DNA of 27,332 nucleotides, from contig DGDL01000058.1 in the NCBI GenBank assembly GCA_002385415.1, positions 1 to 27,332 of the forward strand, in the 5' to 3' direction. Source of the stretch: Clostridiales bacterium UBA3953. GTDB taxonomy: Bacteria > Bacillota > Clostridia > Oscillospirales > CAG-272. A model generated the notes under the pieces. The model was not told where the DNA came from, ran no database searches, and saw only the letters and a program-made list of their open reading frames with translations. The translations under genes were made by a program, and so were the position numbers. This document shows positions 8,087 through 15,857 of this stretch, one piece after another. Each line of letters starts with the position of its first letter. Position 1 is the first letter of the stretch.

Positions 8087-8115
8087 ATTATAACATGGCA
8101 TAAAAGACCTGTCAA
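8087..8115 (-). promoter_or_regulatory. Consensus promoter for the esterase gene
   Basis: On the minus strand, TTGACA (8115-8110) and TATAAT (8092-8087) are 17 bases apart, both exact matches. The leader of about 50 bases contains a small CCCGC/GCGGG hairpin (about 8054-8070). Confidence 0.8.
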
Positions 8116-8168
8116 CGACGCAAACTTGAGAAGAAGAGGCAGCAATTTTACAATATGACAAAATTTTA

Positions 8169-8197
8169 TTGCATTTTATTTTTTACAATGCTATAAT
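8169..8197 (+). promoter_or_regulatory. Promoter for the M23 peptidase gene
   Basis: TTGCAT (8169-8174) and TATAAT (8192-8197) are spaced by 17 bases, about 60 bases before the start codon. It is divergent from the esterase promoter. Confidence 0.65.
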
Positions 8198-8260
8198 ATA
8201 GCGGTATATGTGTTGCAATTTTAAGTTTCAAAACCGGACAGGAGGACAAGCACGCTTCTC

Positions 8261-9745
8261 ATGGTGACAGTACCGGACAAGCTAAAGCCTCTGTTCCCAT
8301 CATACAGACACCGTGCCGGTGTATATGCGCGGCGCCGACCGTCAAAACGGCTTAAGGTAAATGTCGTCTCACTTCGCATCGCGACAGCTGTAGTATTCTA
8401 TTTGGCAGCTATGTTTGCTGCGGCGGTATACATGCATACAATATTAAGCAGCGAGATTGCGGTGTCCGCATATATCAACGGCCAAAAGGTTGCCTTCGTG
8501 TCCGATCCAGGGGTAATACGCGAGGCTGTATATAAAATCACGCTTAACTCAACCAATCTGAGCGCCGATTTCGACGACGGGAAGCTGCCTCCTGTTACCA
8601 AAGTGCCCGACTTTGATTTTCAGGTAAGCTACAGATTCGCGCTGACCGGCGCATTCGGCGAGCGCGAGACCTCATCGGTTCGAGAGTGTACGGACAAGCT
8701 GTTTGACATTGTTCGAAAAGATTATACCTATGCGTTTATCGTTTTTGTGGACAGCAAACCCGTAGCCGCAAGCCAGCACTACAGCGATGCTGCCGGCGCG
8801 GTTGAAAGAATAGAGGAGCTTTTAACCAATACTGCGCATCGCGAAGGGGAAGATATAGACAAAGTACGCGTCTGCTCGACGATAAAAGTGCAATACGGCT
8901 TGTGCGATCGCACGAGAATCCTGTCACCGGAGGGGCTTTACAACAGGCTTGCAAAGCTGCTTGATGTAGGTACTCCTGTTTGCTCAAAAGCCGTGTCGTC
9001 GCTTGGCGGTGAAAATTTTGCCGTCGATTACGGTGTAAGCAGAGTTATCACCGAAAATGGCATTCCTGTGACAAGCAAGACGGTGCCGGTGGTTTTGACG
9101 GAGAATATCAAGATAGAGACCGAGACCCGCACCGTTGACTATAAAACACGATATGTCGAGTCTGAAGATTACTTTGTTGGCGAAACGTTTGTGGAAACAC
9201 AGGGCAGAGCCGGAACGGAGCTTGTGACATACGACCTTGTCATGGACGGCGGAGAGGCTGTGAGGCGGCGTATTGCCTCTCGAGAGACTGTAGTAGAGCC
9301 TGTCGACGAGATAATAGTCGTCGGAATACGTCCGTTGCCCCCTGCCGTACCGACCGGAACATTTGATTTCCCGGTTGCGCTTCCTTATTCGATAACATCG
9401 CATTTCGGCGAAAAGCGTGCCGAGTTTGACGGCGATGCATACCATTACGGCGTGGATTTTGCCGGAGAGAAAGGTGACCCGGTATATGCCGCAGACGGAG
9501 GAACGGTTATATACACCGGATACTCACCGTCTTATGGACTTATGATAAAGCTGGACCACGGAAACGGCTTTACAACCGTATATGCTCACTGCTCAAAACT
9601 GCTATTAGAGGTCGGTGACAAAGTTTACAAAGGCCGCCTTATAGCGTACGTGGGCGATACGGGCACAACAACCGGAACCCACCTCCACTTTGAAATCCGC
9701 AAAAACGGAGCATATCAAAACCCGCTGGATTATCTCGAAAAATAA
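8261..9745 (+). CDS. Membrane-anchored G5-domain M23 murein endopeptidase
   Basis: A zinc peptidase that probably cuts peptidoglycan cross-bridges outside the membrane. In its 494 residues: a basic cytoplasmic tail (about 1-38), one membrane segment (about 39-62), a roughly 210-residue region without an assigned domain, a G5 domain (about 279-357, with VDYKTRYVES and the closing EPVDEIIVVG), then an M23/LytM domain (about 368-494). The M23 domain keeps His395 and Asp399 (HYGVD), His443 (YAHCS) and His476 in HLHFE, so it should be active. The ATG is 15 bases after AGGAGG, longer than usual, with no better start nearby. It is monocistronic. Comparable proteins act in cell-wall remodelling or sporulation, but the role here is not shown. 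Confidence 0.93.
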   Translation: MVTVPDKLKPLFPSYRHRAGVYARRRPSKRLKVNVVSLRIATAVVFYLAAMFAAAVYMHTILSSEIAVSAYINGQKVAFVSDPGVIREAVYKITLNSTNLSADFDDGKLPPVTKVPDFDFQVSYRFALTGAFGERETSSVRECTDKLFDIVRKDYTYAFIVFVDSKPVAASQHYSDAAGAVERIEELLTNTAHREGEDIDKVRVCSTIKVQYGLCDRTRILSPEGLYNRLAKLLDVGTPVCSKAVSSLGGENFAVDYGVSRVITENGIPVTSKTVPVVLTENIKIETETRTVDYKTRYVESEDYFVGETFVETQGRAGTELVTYDLVMDGGEAVRRRIASRETVVEPVDEIIVVGIRPLPPAVPTGTFDFPVALPYSITSHFGEKRAEFDGDAYHYGVDFAGEKGDPVYAADGGTVIYTGYSPSYGLMIKLDHGNGFTTVYAHCSKLLLEVGDKVYKGRLIAYVGDTGTTTGTHLHFEIRKNGAYQNPLDYLEK

Positions 9746-9787
9746 AGTCTCAATGTTATTAAAAATCTGAAAAATAAGCTGAAAGAC

Positions 9788-9827
9788 GCGGCGCAGGACA
9801 TCGATGTCTCTGCGCCGCGCTTTTTTT
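9788..9827 (+). terminator. Strong intrinsic terminator of the M23 peptidase gene
   Basis: GCGGCGCAG (9788-9796) pairs with CTGCGCCGC (9810-9818). The sequence between them, GACATCGATGTC, is itself a perfect palindrome, so the stem can extend almost continuously with one unpaired T. Seven Ts follow (9821-9827). Confidence 0.93.
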
Positions 9828-10009
9828 GAAATGAAAACTGGTAATTGCTCGCGGGCGATAAAATTAATTAAATTCACTTTATTCTTCGATTGCTGCAATA
9901 TTATAAGTATTTAGCCGATTCTCGCTCAAATTCATCTATTGAGCAAAGGCTCCTGTAAGTATATAAGCTCGCTCTTTAGCGAATAAATTTATATTTCGTT
10001 TGCAGATAC
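9828..10009. other. AT-rich intergenic region, nothing recognised
   Basis: Between the peptidase terminator and the next promoter I see only short AT-rich frames and small repeats, such as GAGC-AAAG-GCTC near 9940, with no supported gene or RNA. Confidence 0.5.
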
Positions 10010-10038
10010 TTGAAGTTACTCCGCTTTTAGGATATAAT
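10010..10038 (+). promoter_or_regulatory. Promoter for the deacetylase-like / solute-binding protein pair
   Basis: TTGAAG (10010-10015) and TATAAT (10033-10038) are spaced by 17 bases, about 50 bases before the ATG at 10087, which has its own AGAGGAAAGG ribosome site. Confidence 0.6.
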
Positions 10039-10086
10039 CGTAAAATAGCATTTTAGAAATATTGACCATAAGAGGAAAGGGCTATC

Positions 10087-11637
10087 ATGAAAAGACAGAT
10101 TTTGAATATTGTCAATTTCATCCGAGGTGTGGAGCCGCGGTGTGAAATGGACCTTGTCACCCCGGTGCGCAAGCAGATCGAGCTTGCAAAAAAGCATGGG
10201 CTGAAGACCACGTTTTTGCTGCAATATGACGCTTTAATTGACAGCACGTATACGGACATGCTTTTTGGCCTCAACGATGAGATGATTGAAATCGGCGTTT
10301 GGTTCGAGGTTGTGCAGCCGCTCTGCGAAAAGGCGGGTATCAGGTGGGAAGGCAGGTACCCGTGGGACTGGCACGCGCACTGCGGCTTTTCGGTCGGTTA
10401 TACCGAAGCGGAGCGCGAAAAACTTATAGACATCCTGTTCTCCGATTTTCGGGCAAAATTCGGTTATTATCCGCGCTCATTCGGCGCTTGGGCATTTGAC
10501 GCGCACACGCTGCGTTATGCAGCGGACAAATACGGACTGGACGCCGCCTGCAATTGCAAAGACCAGTGGGGAACCGATGGCTACAACATGTGGGGTGGCT
10601 ATTACGGGCAGGGCTATTACCCTTCAAAAAACAATGTTTTCGCGCCCGCACAGTTGCCCGACAATATGATAGGCGTTCCGGTGTTCCGCATGCTCGGTTC
10701 CGACCCGATATTGCAGTATGACCTCGGCCTTGACGTGTCGGTTGGCGCAAGTACACAGGGCGTTGTCTCGCTTGAGCCGGTCTATACGGGCAACATAGGG
10801 GGAGGCGGAGTGCCTCGTTGGGTCGACTGGTATCTTGACGAAAACTTCAGTGGCAGGTGCCTGTCTTTCGGTTATGCCCAGGCGGGTCAGGAAAACAGCT
10901 TCGGCTGGGAGAAAATGAAAGAGGGCCTAAAATACCAATATGCCCGGTTTGAGGAAATGCGCGACGAAGGCAGGCTCGAAGTGGAGACACTCGGGGAGAC
11001 CGGATGCTGGTATAAACAGATGTTCGCCGAAACGCCGGCATCCGCTATAGCCGCGATGGATGATATGGACGGCTCCGGGCGGCGGTCCGTTTGGTACAGC
11101 TCGAAAAACTATCGCGTCAACATATACGCAGAGGACGGACGCTTCTGGATACGGGATATTCATCTGTTCCGGGACAGCTATAAGGAACGCTATCTCGGCG
11201 GTGTCTGCGTGACAAACAATCTTACGTATGACAATCTGCCGTTTGTCGACGGCTACCGCTTCAGCGGACACGGTATTCGTGCCGGTCTGTATCCGGTGAC
11301 CGACAGCGGGGAGGATATGAAATACTCCGAAATGCTGTACCAAGAAAGGGACGGCGCAGCATATGTCACATTCACCGGCACGCCGTGTGGAGACGTGACG
11401 TTTATATTAAGTGAAGGCGACATCACCGTGCGCAAGACCGGAGAGCGTCCGTTTGCACTGAGACACCGGTATGACGACGCCGCTGCGGATAAATATATTG
11501 AAGTGACCGGTATATCACCGGGTCGCATCTCACTGCGCTACAACAGTTTCGATTATGATATTGGCATTGAGATGGGAGAGCTGAGCGAAAGGGACATCGT
11601 TTACAAAGAGGGTATCAAACTTGACTTTACAATTTAA
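10087..11637 (+). CDS. Uncharacterised polysaccharide-deacetylase-like (NodB-fold) protein
   Basis: A 516-residue cytoplasmic protein that I cannot assign to a named enzyme. The N-terminal 300 residues look like a NodB-type (beta/alpha) barrel: an opening strand ILNIVNFIRG, LAKKHGLKTTFLLQYDAL (a typical second strand), WDWHAHCGFSVGY with His96 and His98 as possible metal ligands, and YYPRSFGAWAFDAHTLRYAA, where deacetylases usually carry their Arg-Pro-x-Gly segment. A Trp/Gly/Tyr-rich stretch (about 160-180) may line a sugar site. The last 170 residues look like beta strands, possibly a sandwich domain. With no signal peptide it acts inside the cell. It is 17 bases upstream of a sugar-type binding lipoprotein, so a role in handling an imported carbohydrate is likely. 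A catalytic function is inferred, not shown. Confidence 0.6.
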   Translation: MKRQILNIVNFIRGVEPRCEMDLVTPVRKQIELAKKHGLKTTFLLQYDALIDSTYTDMLFGLNDEMIEIGVWFEVVQPLCEKAGIRWEGRYPWDWHAHCGFSVGYTEAEREKLIDILFSDFRAKFGYYPRSFGAWAFDAHTLRYAADKYGLDAACNCKDQWGTDGYNMWGGYYGQGYYPSKNNVFAPAQLPDNMIGVPVFRMLGSDPILQYDLGLDVSVGASTQGVVSLEPVYTGNIGGGGVPRWVDWYLDENFSGRCLSFGYAQAGQENSFGWEKMKEGLKYQYARFEEMRDEGRLEVETLGETGCWYKQMFAETPASAIAAMDDMDGSGRRSVWYSSKNYRVNIYAEDGRFWIRDIHLFRDSYKERYLGGVCVTNNLTYDNLPFVDGYRFSGHGIRAGLYPVTDSGEDMKYSEMLYQERDGAAYVTFTGTPCGDVTFILSEGDITVRKTGERPFALRHRYDDAAADKYIEVTGISPGRISLRYNSFDYDIGIEMGELSERDIVYKEGIKLDFTI

Positions 11638-11654
11638 GAAGGAGATACATAGTC

Positions 11655-13109
11655 ATGACAAAATTAATTGCAGTTCTGCTGGCTTCATTGGTGCTGGTTT
11701 GCTCGTGTGCACAAAGTGTCGACGATGGTACATCCGGAAAAAATAGCGCCGACGCAAACGATACGACACAGGCGGCCGAAACCGAAAAACCGCTTGAAAC
11801 TGTCGACCTTGACGGTTTCGAGCTTCGAATACTCAATTATGACAAAACATGGTTCACATGGGCGAACACAGACATGGACGCTGAAGAACTAAACGGTGAG
11901 ATACTCAACGACGCGCTTTTCAACCGCACGCTGAAAACCGAACAGAATTTCAACGCAAAAGTTAATTTTGAATACGTTAAAAGTACCCATGATGTAATCG
12001 GCCCGCTTGTATTCGCAGGCGACGATGTTTATGATATGGCGATGCTGTTTGACGCCGCAATAGACGACGCTATCGCGAGCGGCTGGCTCGGTTTCTGGGA
12101 TGAACTGGGCACTATAAACTTCGAGGATAAACACTGGGACGCCGACGTGGTCAAGCTTTATAATTTCAACGGCAGGCAGGTCGCGCTCGACGGTGCTTTC
12201 AGCCTCTACAATTATTCGACGCGCCACTGCTATGCTTTCAATAAGCGTATGCTGACCGACCTCAACGTCGGTTATAATCCGTATGATTTGGTCAATGACG
12301 GCGGGTGGACGCTTGACAAATTGTATGAAATAGCAAGCGCGGCAGTCAGAGATACAGACGGCGACGGCAACATAACGGTGAAAGATACATTCGGCATCAG
12401 CGGCACCGTGACACGACACTACAGCGCTCTGCTCGCAGGTTCGGGTGTACGTTATGTTGATAAAGATGCAGAGGGAATGCTTTACTTTACGGTAGCGAGG
12501 GACGAATATGCGGTATCTGTCATACAGAAGCTGGTGGAACTCAATGTAGGGAATCATATCTACAGCAGCGGAACCAACGACATCGGAGGCGGCGACGAGA
12601 CCCTTTTCCGCAACGGTCACACTCTATTCACGGCGGCATATATTAACGAAGTTTCGGCACTGCGCGATATGGATGACGACATCGGCATACTGCCTCCGCC
12701 GAAGTTTACAGAGGATCAGAAAAGATATTATTCGCTGGTGGAAGGCGGAGCGCTGTCGGTTATACTAAAAACCCTGAACCCCGAAAGATACGAAAATGTC
12801 GGAATACTGCTCAACGCGCTCGCGTACTATTCAAGACAGGATGTAATACCTGCCTATATCGAAGTCTTGCTCAAATCTAAGGTTTCGCGCGACGAAGAGT
12901 CGGCGTCAATGATAGAACTGATATTTGACTCCTCATTTTATGATCTCGGCACCGGCGTGTGGTCCTCCATCATTAAAAACAACTATACATCAAAGATATT
13001 CTTGCCGCGTTCCACCAATGTCGCCTCGGTTACAGCCTCAATCGAATCGCAGGCGACGGCAGCCATCGATGAATTTATGGAGGCGGTCAACGAGCAAACT
13101 GCGTCCTGA
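11655..13109 (+). CDS. Extracellular solute-binding lipoprotein (sugar ABC type)
   Basis: A 484-residue substrate-binding protein of the kind that serves carbohydrate ABC importers. The signal peptide ends in a lipobox (VCSC, Cys18 as lipidation site), followed by a Ser/Thr/Asp-rich linker to about residue 48. The mature part has the two-lobe family pattern (FELRILNYD near the start, YDMAMLFDAA, YAFNKRML, GGWTLDKLYEIA). Residues 233-244 (DTDGDGNITVKD) form an EF-hand-like calcium loop, common in this group. The start has AAGGAG 10 bases before the ATG. No permease or ATPase follows, so it is an orphan or uses a transporter encoded elsewhere. It is probably co-transcribed with the upstream deacetylase-like gene. 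Confidence 0.88.
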   Translation: MTKLIAVLLASLVLVCSCAQSVDDGTSGKNSADANDTTQAAETEKPLETVDLDGFELRILNYDKTWFTWANTDMDAEELNGEILNDALFNRTLKTEQNFNAKVNFEYVKSTHDVIGPLVFAGDDVYDMAMLFDAAIDDAIASGWLGFWDELGTINFEDKHWDADVVKLYNFNGRQVALDGAFSLYNYSTRHCYAFNKRMLTDLNVGYNPYDLVNDGGWTLDKLYEIASAAVRDTDGDGNITVKDTFGISGTVTRHYSALLAGSGVRYVDKDAEGMLYFTVARDEYAVSVIQKLVELNVGNHIYSSGTNDIGGGDETLFRNGHTLFTAAYINEVSALRDMDDDIGILPPPKFTEDQKRYYSLVEGGALSVILKTLNPERYENVGILLNALAYYSRQDVIPAYIEVLLKSKVSRDEESASMIELIFDSSFYDLGTGVWSSIIKNNYTSKIFLPRSTNVASVTASIESQATAAIDEFMEAVNEQTAS

Positions 13110-13197
13110 GTATATAATTGAGGTAAGAGCCAGAAACGTAAAAAAAGACGAGCATATCTGACTAAGCCTTAAAGTATAGGCTACCACACCTACATCT

Positions 13198-13390
13198 TGA
13201 CTCCCCCCGAATGCGCGGACAGTGAAAAAAGCACCTCCTGTTGTAGAAAGAAAATACAACAGGAGGTGTTTTATGTCCAGAAAATACACAAAGGTAGCTA
13301 TGAGGGCAAAAACAGCCGGAGAAACGAATAGTGAAATCGTGGAAAGCATTTTCTCGTCGGTCGGGCAGGTTTGCGGTACGGAAAACGCCC
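13198..13390 (+). mobile_element. Left-end fragment of an IS3-family (IS150-like) element
   Basis: TGACTCCCCCCGAATGCG (from 13198), then GACAGTGAAAAAA, resembles an IS3-family terminal repeat. It is followed by a 14-bp hairpin and an ATG at 13273 with an AGGAGG site (13261-13266) held inside that hairpin. The frame begins MSRKYTKV and contains AGETNSEI, much like the first residues of OrfA transposase helix-turn-helix proteins in clostridial IS150-like elements. The similarity fades after about 30-45 codons and the frame runs on antisense into folC. There is no OrfB and no right end was found, so this is a dead remnant. The right limit is approximate. Confidence 0.6.
13225..13268 (-). terminator. 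IS-derived hairpin serving as terminator of folT-folC
   Basis: CACCTCCTGTTGTA (13232-13245) pairs perfectly with TACAACAGGAGGTG (13255-13268) around a 9-base loop. On the minus strand it is followed by C and six Ts (13230-13225), a textbook intrinsic terminator about 160 bases after the folC stop. On the plus strand the same hairpin hides the ribosome site of the transposase remnant. Confidence 0.75.
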
Positions 13391-13426
13391 GGATATGCCG
13401 TATACTCGCTGTTTCCGGCAAAATCT

Positions 13427-14701
13427 TCAGCTGTTTTCAGCAAAAGCCCTGCGCACGTCGGCCGAAAAATAGAGGCTTCCCAATGCTGAAACAGGCATGC
13501 CGTGCCTGCTCGCCAGCCTCAAGGCTTCTCTTGCGCCGTCTTCAATGCTGCCGCATACAGTTGCCGACACGCCATGCTCTCTGGCAAGCTCGGCAAGCTT
13601 TTCCGCGGGCAGCGATCGGGAGGTGTTGGGAGTTACCGCAACAAAATATGCGGCATATTTGGAAAGCAGCGCGACCATATTCGGCACATCTTTGTCAGCC
13701 ATGACGCCCATTAAAATCACAAGCTTTTGTCCTGGAAAAAGGGCCGAAAATCCGTCGCATGTGGCTGTTATGCCCTGCACATTATGCGCACCGTCCAATA
13801 TAACGACGGGGTTGCGGGATAGAAGCTCAAATCTGCCGGGCCAGACGACGTTTTCAAGTCCATTGCGAATGCTTTCCTCGGTGATGTTCCATCCCTTTGA
13901 GCGTAGCACCTCAAGCGCGGTAACAGCGAGCGCCATGTTTTTCGGCTGATATGCGCCGGCAAGCGGAATACGCAGTCCTTTGTATGGCTCGAAGTCCGAG
14001 ACCGAGCCGTCGAGCGACAGCTGGCGCATTGTCAGGCGAGAAAAGTCGACGCAAGTCAATTTTGCGCCGACATCGGCGCATTTTTTCTCGAAAACACGCA
14101 GCGCTTCCGGCTCGTTGCCATAGACGACGACATCGCCGCCGGGCTTGATAATACCCGCTTTGGCAGAGGCAACTTGTTCAATGGTATCGCCGAGCTGTGC
14201 GGTGTGGTCGAGCCCGATGGCAGCTATAACGGCAAGTTCGGGCGTGTCAATAACATTTGTACTGTCAAGCTCCCCGCCAAGTCCCACCTCAAGCACCACA
14301 ATATCGCACTTTTGCCGCTTGAAATAGAGCATCGCAAGTGCGGTTATAAGCTCAAACTCGGTCGGATGGTCGTCCATCGCGTCGGCGTCGGGGCGTATAA
14401 TCTCAACAAGATTTGCTATCTCTTTGTCCGAGATTTGCTCGCCGCAGATGCTGATGCATTCGTTGAACCTGCTGATATAGGGCGAGGTGTGCAGCCCCAC
14501 GCGATAGCCAGAGGCGCAAAGCACCGAGGAAATCATGGCGCAGGTGCTGCCCTTGCCGTTTGTGCCGGCCACATGAACGAATTTCAGCGATTTATGAGGA
14601 TTGCCGAGCGCCTCAAGCAAGTCGCGGATTCGCGATAGTCCCAGCTTTGAGCCGAGCCATTTTACCGAGCGTATATATTCAATTGCCTGCTTATGCGTCA
14701 A
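13427..14701 (-). CDS. folC: Folylpolyglutamate synthase / dihydrofolate synthase
   Basis: Mur-ligase-family ATPase that adds glutamate to folates, trapping them in the cell, and in bifunctional forms makes dihydrofolate. It has 424 residues. The P-loop is AGTNGKGST (45-53), followed by HTSPYISRFNECI, EVGLGGELDSTNV, IGLDHTAQLG, the second ATP-site segment WPGRFE and the C-terminal-domain signature VILDGAHNVQG. The start is a TTG immediately after the folT stop (TGA then TTG), with GGTGG just upstream. It gives MTHKQAIEYIRSVKWLGSKL, the expected family opening, and implies coupled translation. The neighbouring folate importer suggests that imported folate is retained by polyglutamylation, and the operon is under the THF riboswitch. 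Confidence 0.95.
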   Translation of the reverse strand: MTHKQAIEYIRSVKWLGSKLGLSRIRDLLEALGNPHKSLKFVHVAGTNGKGSTCAMISSVLCASGYRVGLHTSPYISRFNECISICGEQISDKEIANLVEIIRPDADAMDDHPTEFELITALAMLYFKRQKCDIVVLEVGLGGELDSTNVIDTPELAVIAAIGLDHTAQLGDTIEQVASAKAGIIKPGGDVVVYGNEPEALRVFEKKCADVGAKLTCVDFSRLTMRQLSLDGSVSDFEPYKGLRIPLAGAYQPKNMALAVTALEVLRSKGWNITEESIRNGLENVVWPGRFELLSRNPVVILDGAHNVQGITATCDGFSALFPGQKLVILMGVMADKDVPNMVALLSKYAAYFVAVTPNTSRSLPAEKLAELAREHGVSATVCGSIEDGAREALRLASRHGMPVSALGSLYFSADVRRAFAENS

Positions 14702-15595
14702 TCAGTCCACCGCCCCGGCTGTAATTTTGGCAGCCATCCATTCTCTGAGCGCTGCGCGGTCGAAAATGAGCTTGCCGTCAAATTCGGCAAAGGTTCCGTC
14801 AAGCTCACCCTTTTGCATGAGTTCAGACAGCTTTTCGACGGTTATCTTGAGATAATCTGCCGCTTCGACATCGGTCAGAAAATCACCGAGCACCGCCGTT
14901 TTTTCGGCAGCATCGGTTATGCTTCTGTGTATAATCAGACCGGTAAATCCGACGGTCAGCGAAATCAGAAGGCATCCGAGGATGATTGAGGCGGAAAGTT
15001 TGCGCCACGAAACCGCCTCTTCGTCCACATACTCACTTTCTATAAGCCCGGATTTGCGCATTTGCCACACAAATCGCAAAAGCAGCGGGTTTATAATAAT
15101 CTGAATAGGTATAAGTATTGCCTCTTGAAGTATGCGTGACGTGAAGAAATAGACGAAACCTTTTGTGTAGAGAAGGCTGAGCCAATACGAATTGAGCAGC
15201 AGTGAAAACGCGACCGCGTTAAACACTACTACACCGGCATGCCTTATCCAGAAAAACGCCGACTTCGGTTTAACCTCAAGCCCGTAATAGGCCAGTCCAA
15301 ACGCCGTCCCGCGCAGCAGTGCGGTGAAGGTTATGCCAGGCATAAAGGGGCCGATAGGGAAGAGAATCGCGCCGATAAGGTCTCCCAGCGCCGCGCACAC
15401 TCCTGCCCAAAGCGGGCCGTATGCGGCTGCGCAAATTACTGCGGGGATAAACGAAAACCCGATCTTAACAACCTGTGTGTTAATCGAAAGGAACCGTGAC
15501 AGTACAATCTCAAGTGCCACAAGCAGCGATACCTGCGCGAGCACTCGCACCGAAAAAGGTGTTTTGGAAAGTTTTCTTACAGAATTGTCAGCCAT
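14702..15595 (-). CDS. folT: Folate ECF transporter S component FolT with C-terminal HTH-like extension
   Basis: Substrate-binding membrane subunit of an energy-coupling-factor folate importer; the ATPase/EcfT module is not in this window. Residues 1-180 are the S component, with about six membrane segments (near 16-36, 46-66, 60-80, 87-105, 117-137 and 152-176) and the typical stretches ALEIVLSRFLSI and GDLIGAILFPIGPFMPGITF. The protein continues to 297 residues, about 100 more than usual. There is a seventh hydrophobic segment (about 201-222), then a domain (239-289) that reads like an excisionase/HTH_17 module (LTDVEAADYLKITVEKLSEL, then FDRAALREWM). The ATG at 15595 has only GGGGAG 14 bases upstream and follows a small ORF whose stop is three bases away. 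Folate specificity is supported by the THF riboswitch and the downstream folC. Confidence 0.92.
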   Translation of the reverse strand: MADNSVRKLSKTPFSVRVLAQVSLLVALEIVLSRFLSINTQVVKIGFSFIPAVICAAAYGPLWAGVCAALGDLIGAILFPIGPFMPGITFTALLRGTAFGLAYYGLEVKPKSAFFWIRHAGVVVFNAVAFSLLLNSYWLSLLYTKGFVYFFTSRILQEAILIPIQIIINPLLLRFVWQMRKSGLIESEYVDEEAVSWRKLSASIILGCLLISLTVGFTGLIIHRSITDAAEKTAVLGDFLTDVEAADYLKITVEKLSELMQKGELDGTFAEFDGKLIFDRAALREWMAAKITAGAVD

Positions 15596-15598
15596 AGC

Positions 15599-15661
15599 TC
15601 AAAAAAGCACTCCCCGTCGCGGCACAGATGTGCGGAATTTTGCGAGTAGGTTTTCAGACAT
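15599..15661 (-). CDS. 20-codon upstream ORF in the folT leader
   Basis: It starts at an ATG preceded by AGGAGGG and six Ts, encodes 20 residues starting MSENLLAKF and ending RRGVLF, and stops at TGA. The order is TGA, GCT, then the folT ATG, so it is in the same frame as folT with one stop between them. It has a much better ribosome site than folT, so ribosomes finishing it could restart on folT. It may be a coupling leader rather than a functional peptide. I know of no matching family. Confidence 0.55.
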   Translation of the reverse strand: MSENLLAKFRTSVPRRGVLF

Positions 15662-15711
15662 AAAAAACAAACCCTCCTGTTGAGCTTCTGCAGCCACATA
15701 AGGAGAGCTTG
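15662..15711 (-). terminator. Riboswitch expression platform: terminator hairpin that also masks a ribosome site
   Basis: CAAGCTCTCCT (15711-15701) pairs over 11 bp, with two G-U pairs, with AGGAGGGTTTG (15678-15668). The stem is followed by six Ts and then directly by the upstream ORF's ATG. The 3' arm is the ORF's ribosome site, so the folded hairpin should both terminate transcription and block translation. It lies 40 bases after the THF aptamer. Confidence 0.8.
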
Positions 15712-15751
15712 GATATTTCGGCGCGCAAATACCGGCGGCTTCCATTATGTA

Positions 15752-15857
15752 ACAGCGGGATGCGGCTGCGGCACCGCGAAACGGAAACCCCCGTTTACTT
15801 CGTCCGCGCGACAACTCCCCGTCCGCGCGGCACTAAACGCGCCGTAGCCTACTCTGT
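15752..15857 (-). promoter_or_regulatory. Tetrahydrofolate (THF) riboswitch aptamer
   Basis: The minus strand carries the conserved THF-riboswitch blocks in order: ACAGAGTAG, GCGTTTAGTG, a stem CCGCGCGGAC/GTCGCGCGG enclosing GGGGAGTT, GACGAAG, a stem AAACGG/CCGTTT, CGCGGTG, and GCATCCCGCTGT. ACAG (15857-15854) pairs with CTGT (15755-15752) as the closing stem, and the GGG of the loop can pair with the CCC near the 3' end as the known pseudoknot. THF riboswitches are established regulators of folT in Clostridia. It begins within about 10 bases of the predicted transcript start and should turn off folT-folC when reduced folate is plentiful. Confidence 0.92.

Noticed and set aside
12351..12386. 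Dockerin-like repeat (DTDGDGNITVKD) in the solute-binding lipoprotein
   Set aside because: Only one calcium loop is present, in the middle of a binding-protein fold. A dockerin needs two in a C-terminal domain.
15599..15661. Possible readthrough or recoding of the TGA between the upstream ORF and folT
   Set aside because: TGA ends several other genes here (purF, folT and the glycyl-radical activase, for example), and no selenocysteine or readthrough signal is visible. Coupled restart is simpler.
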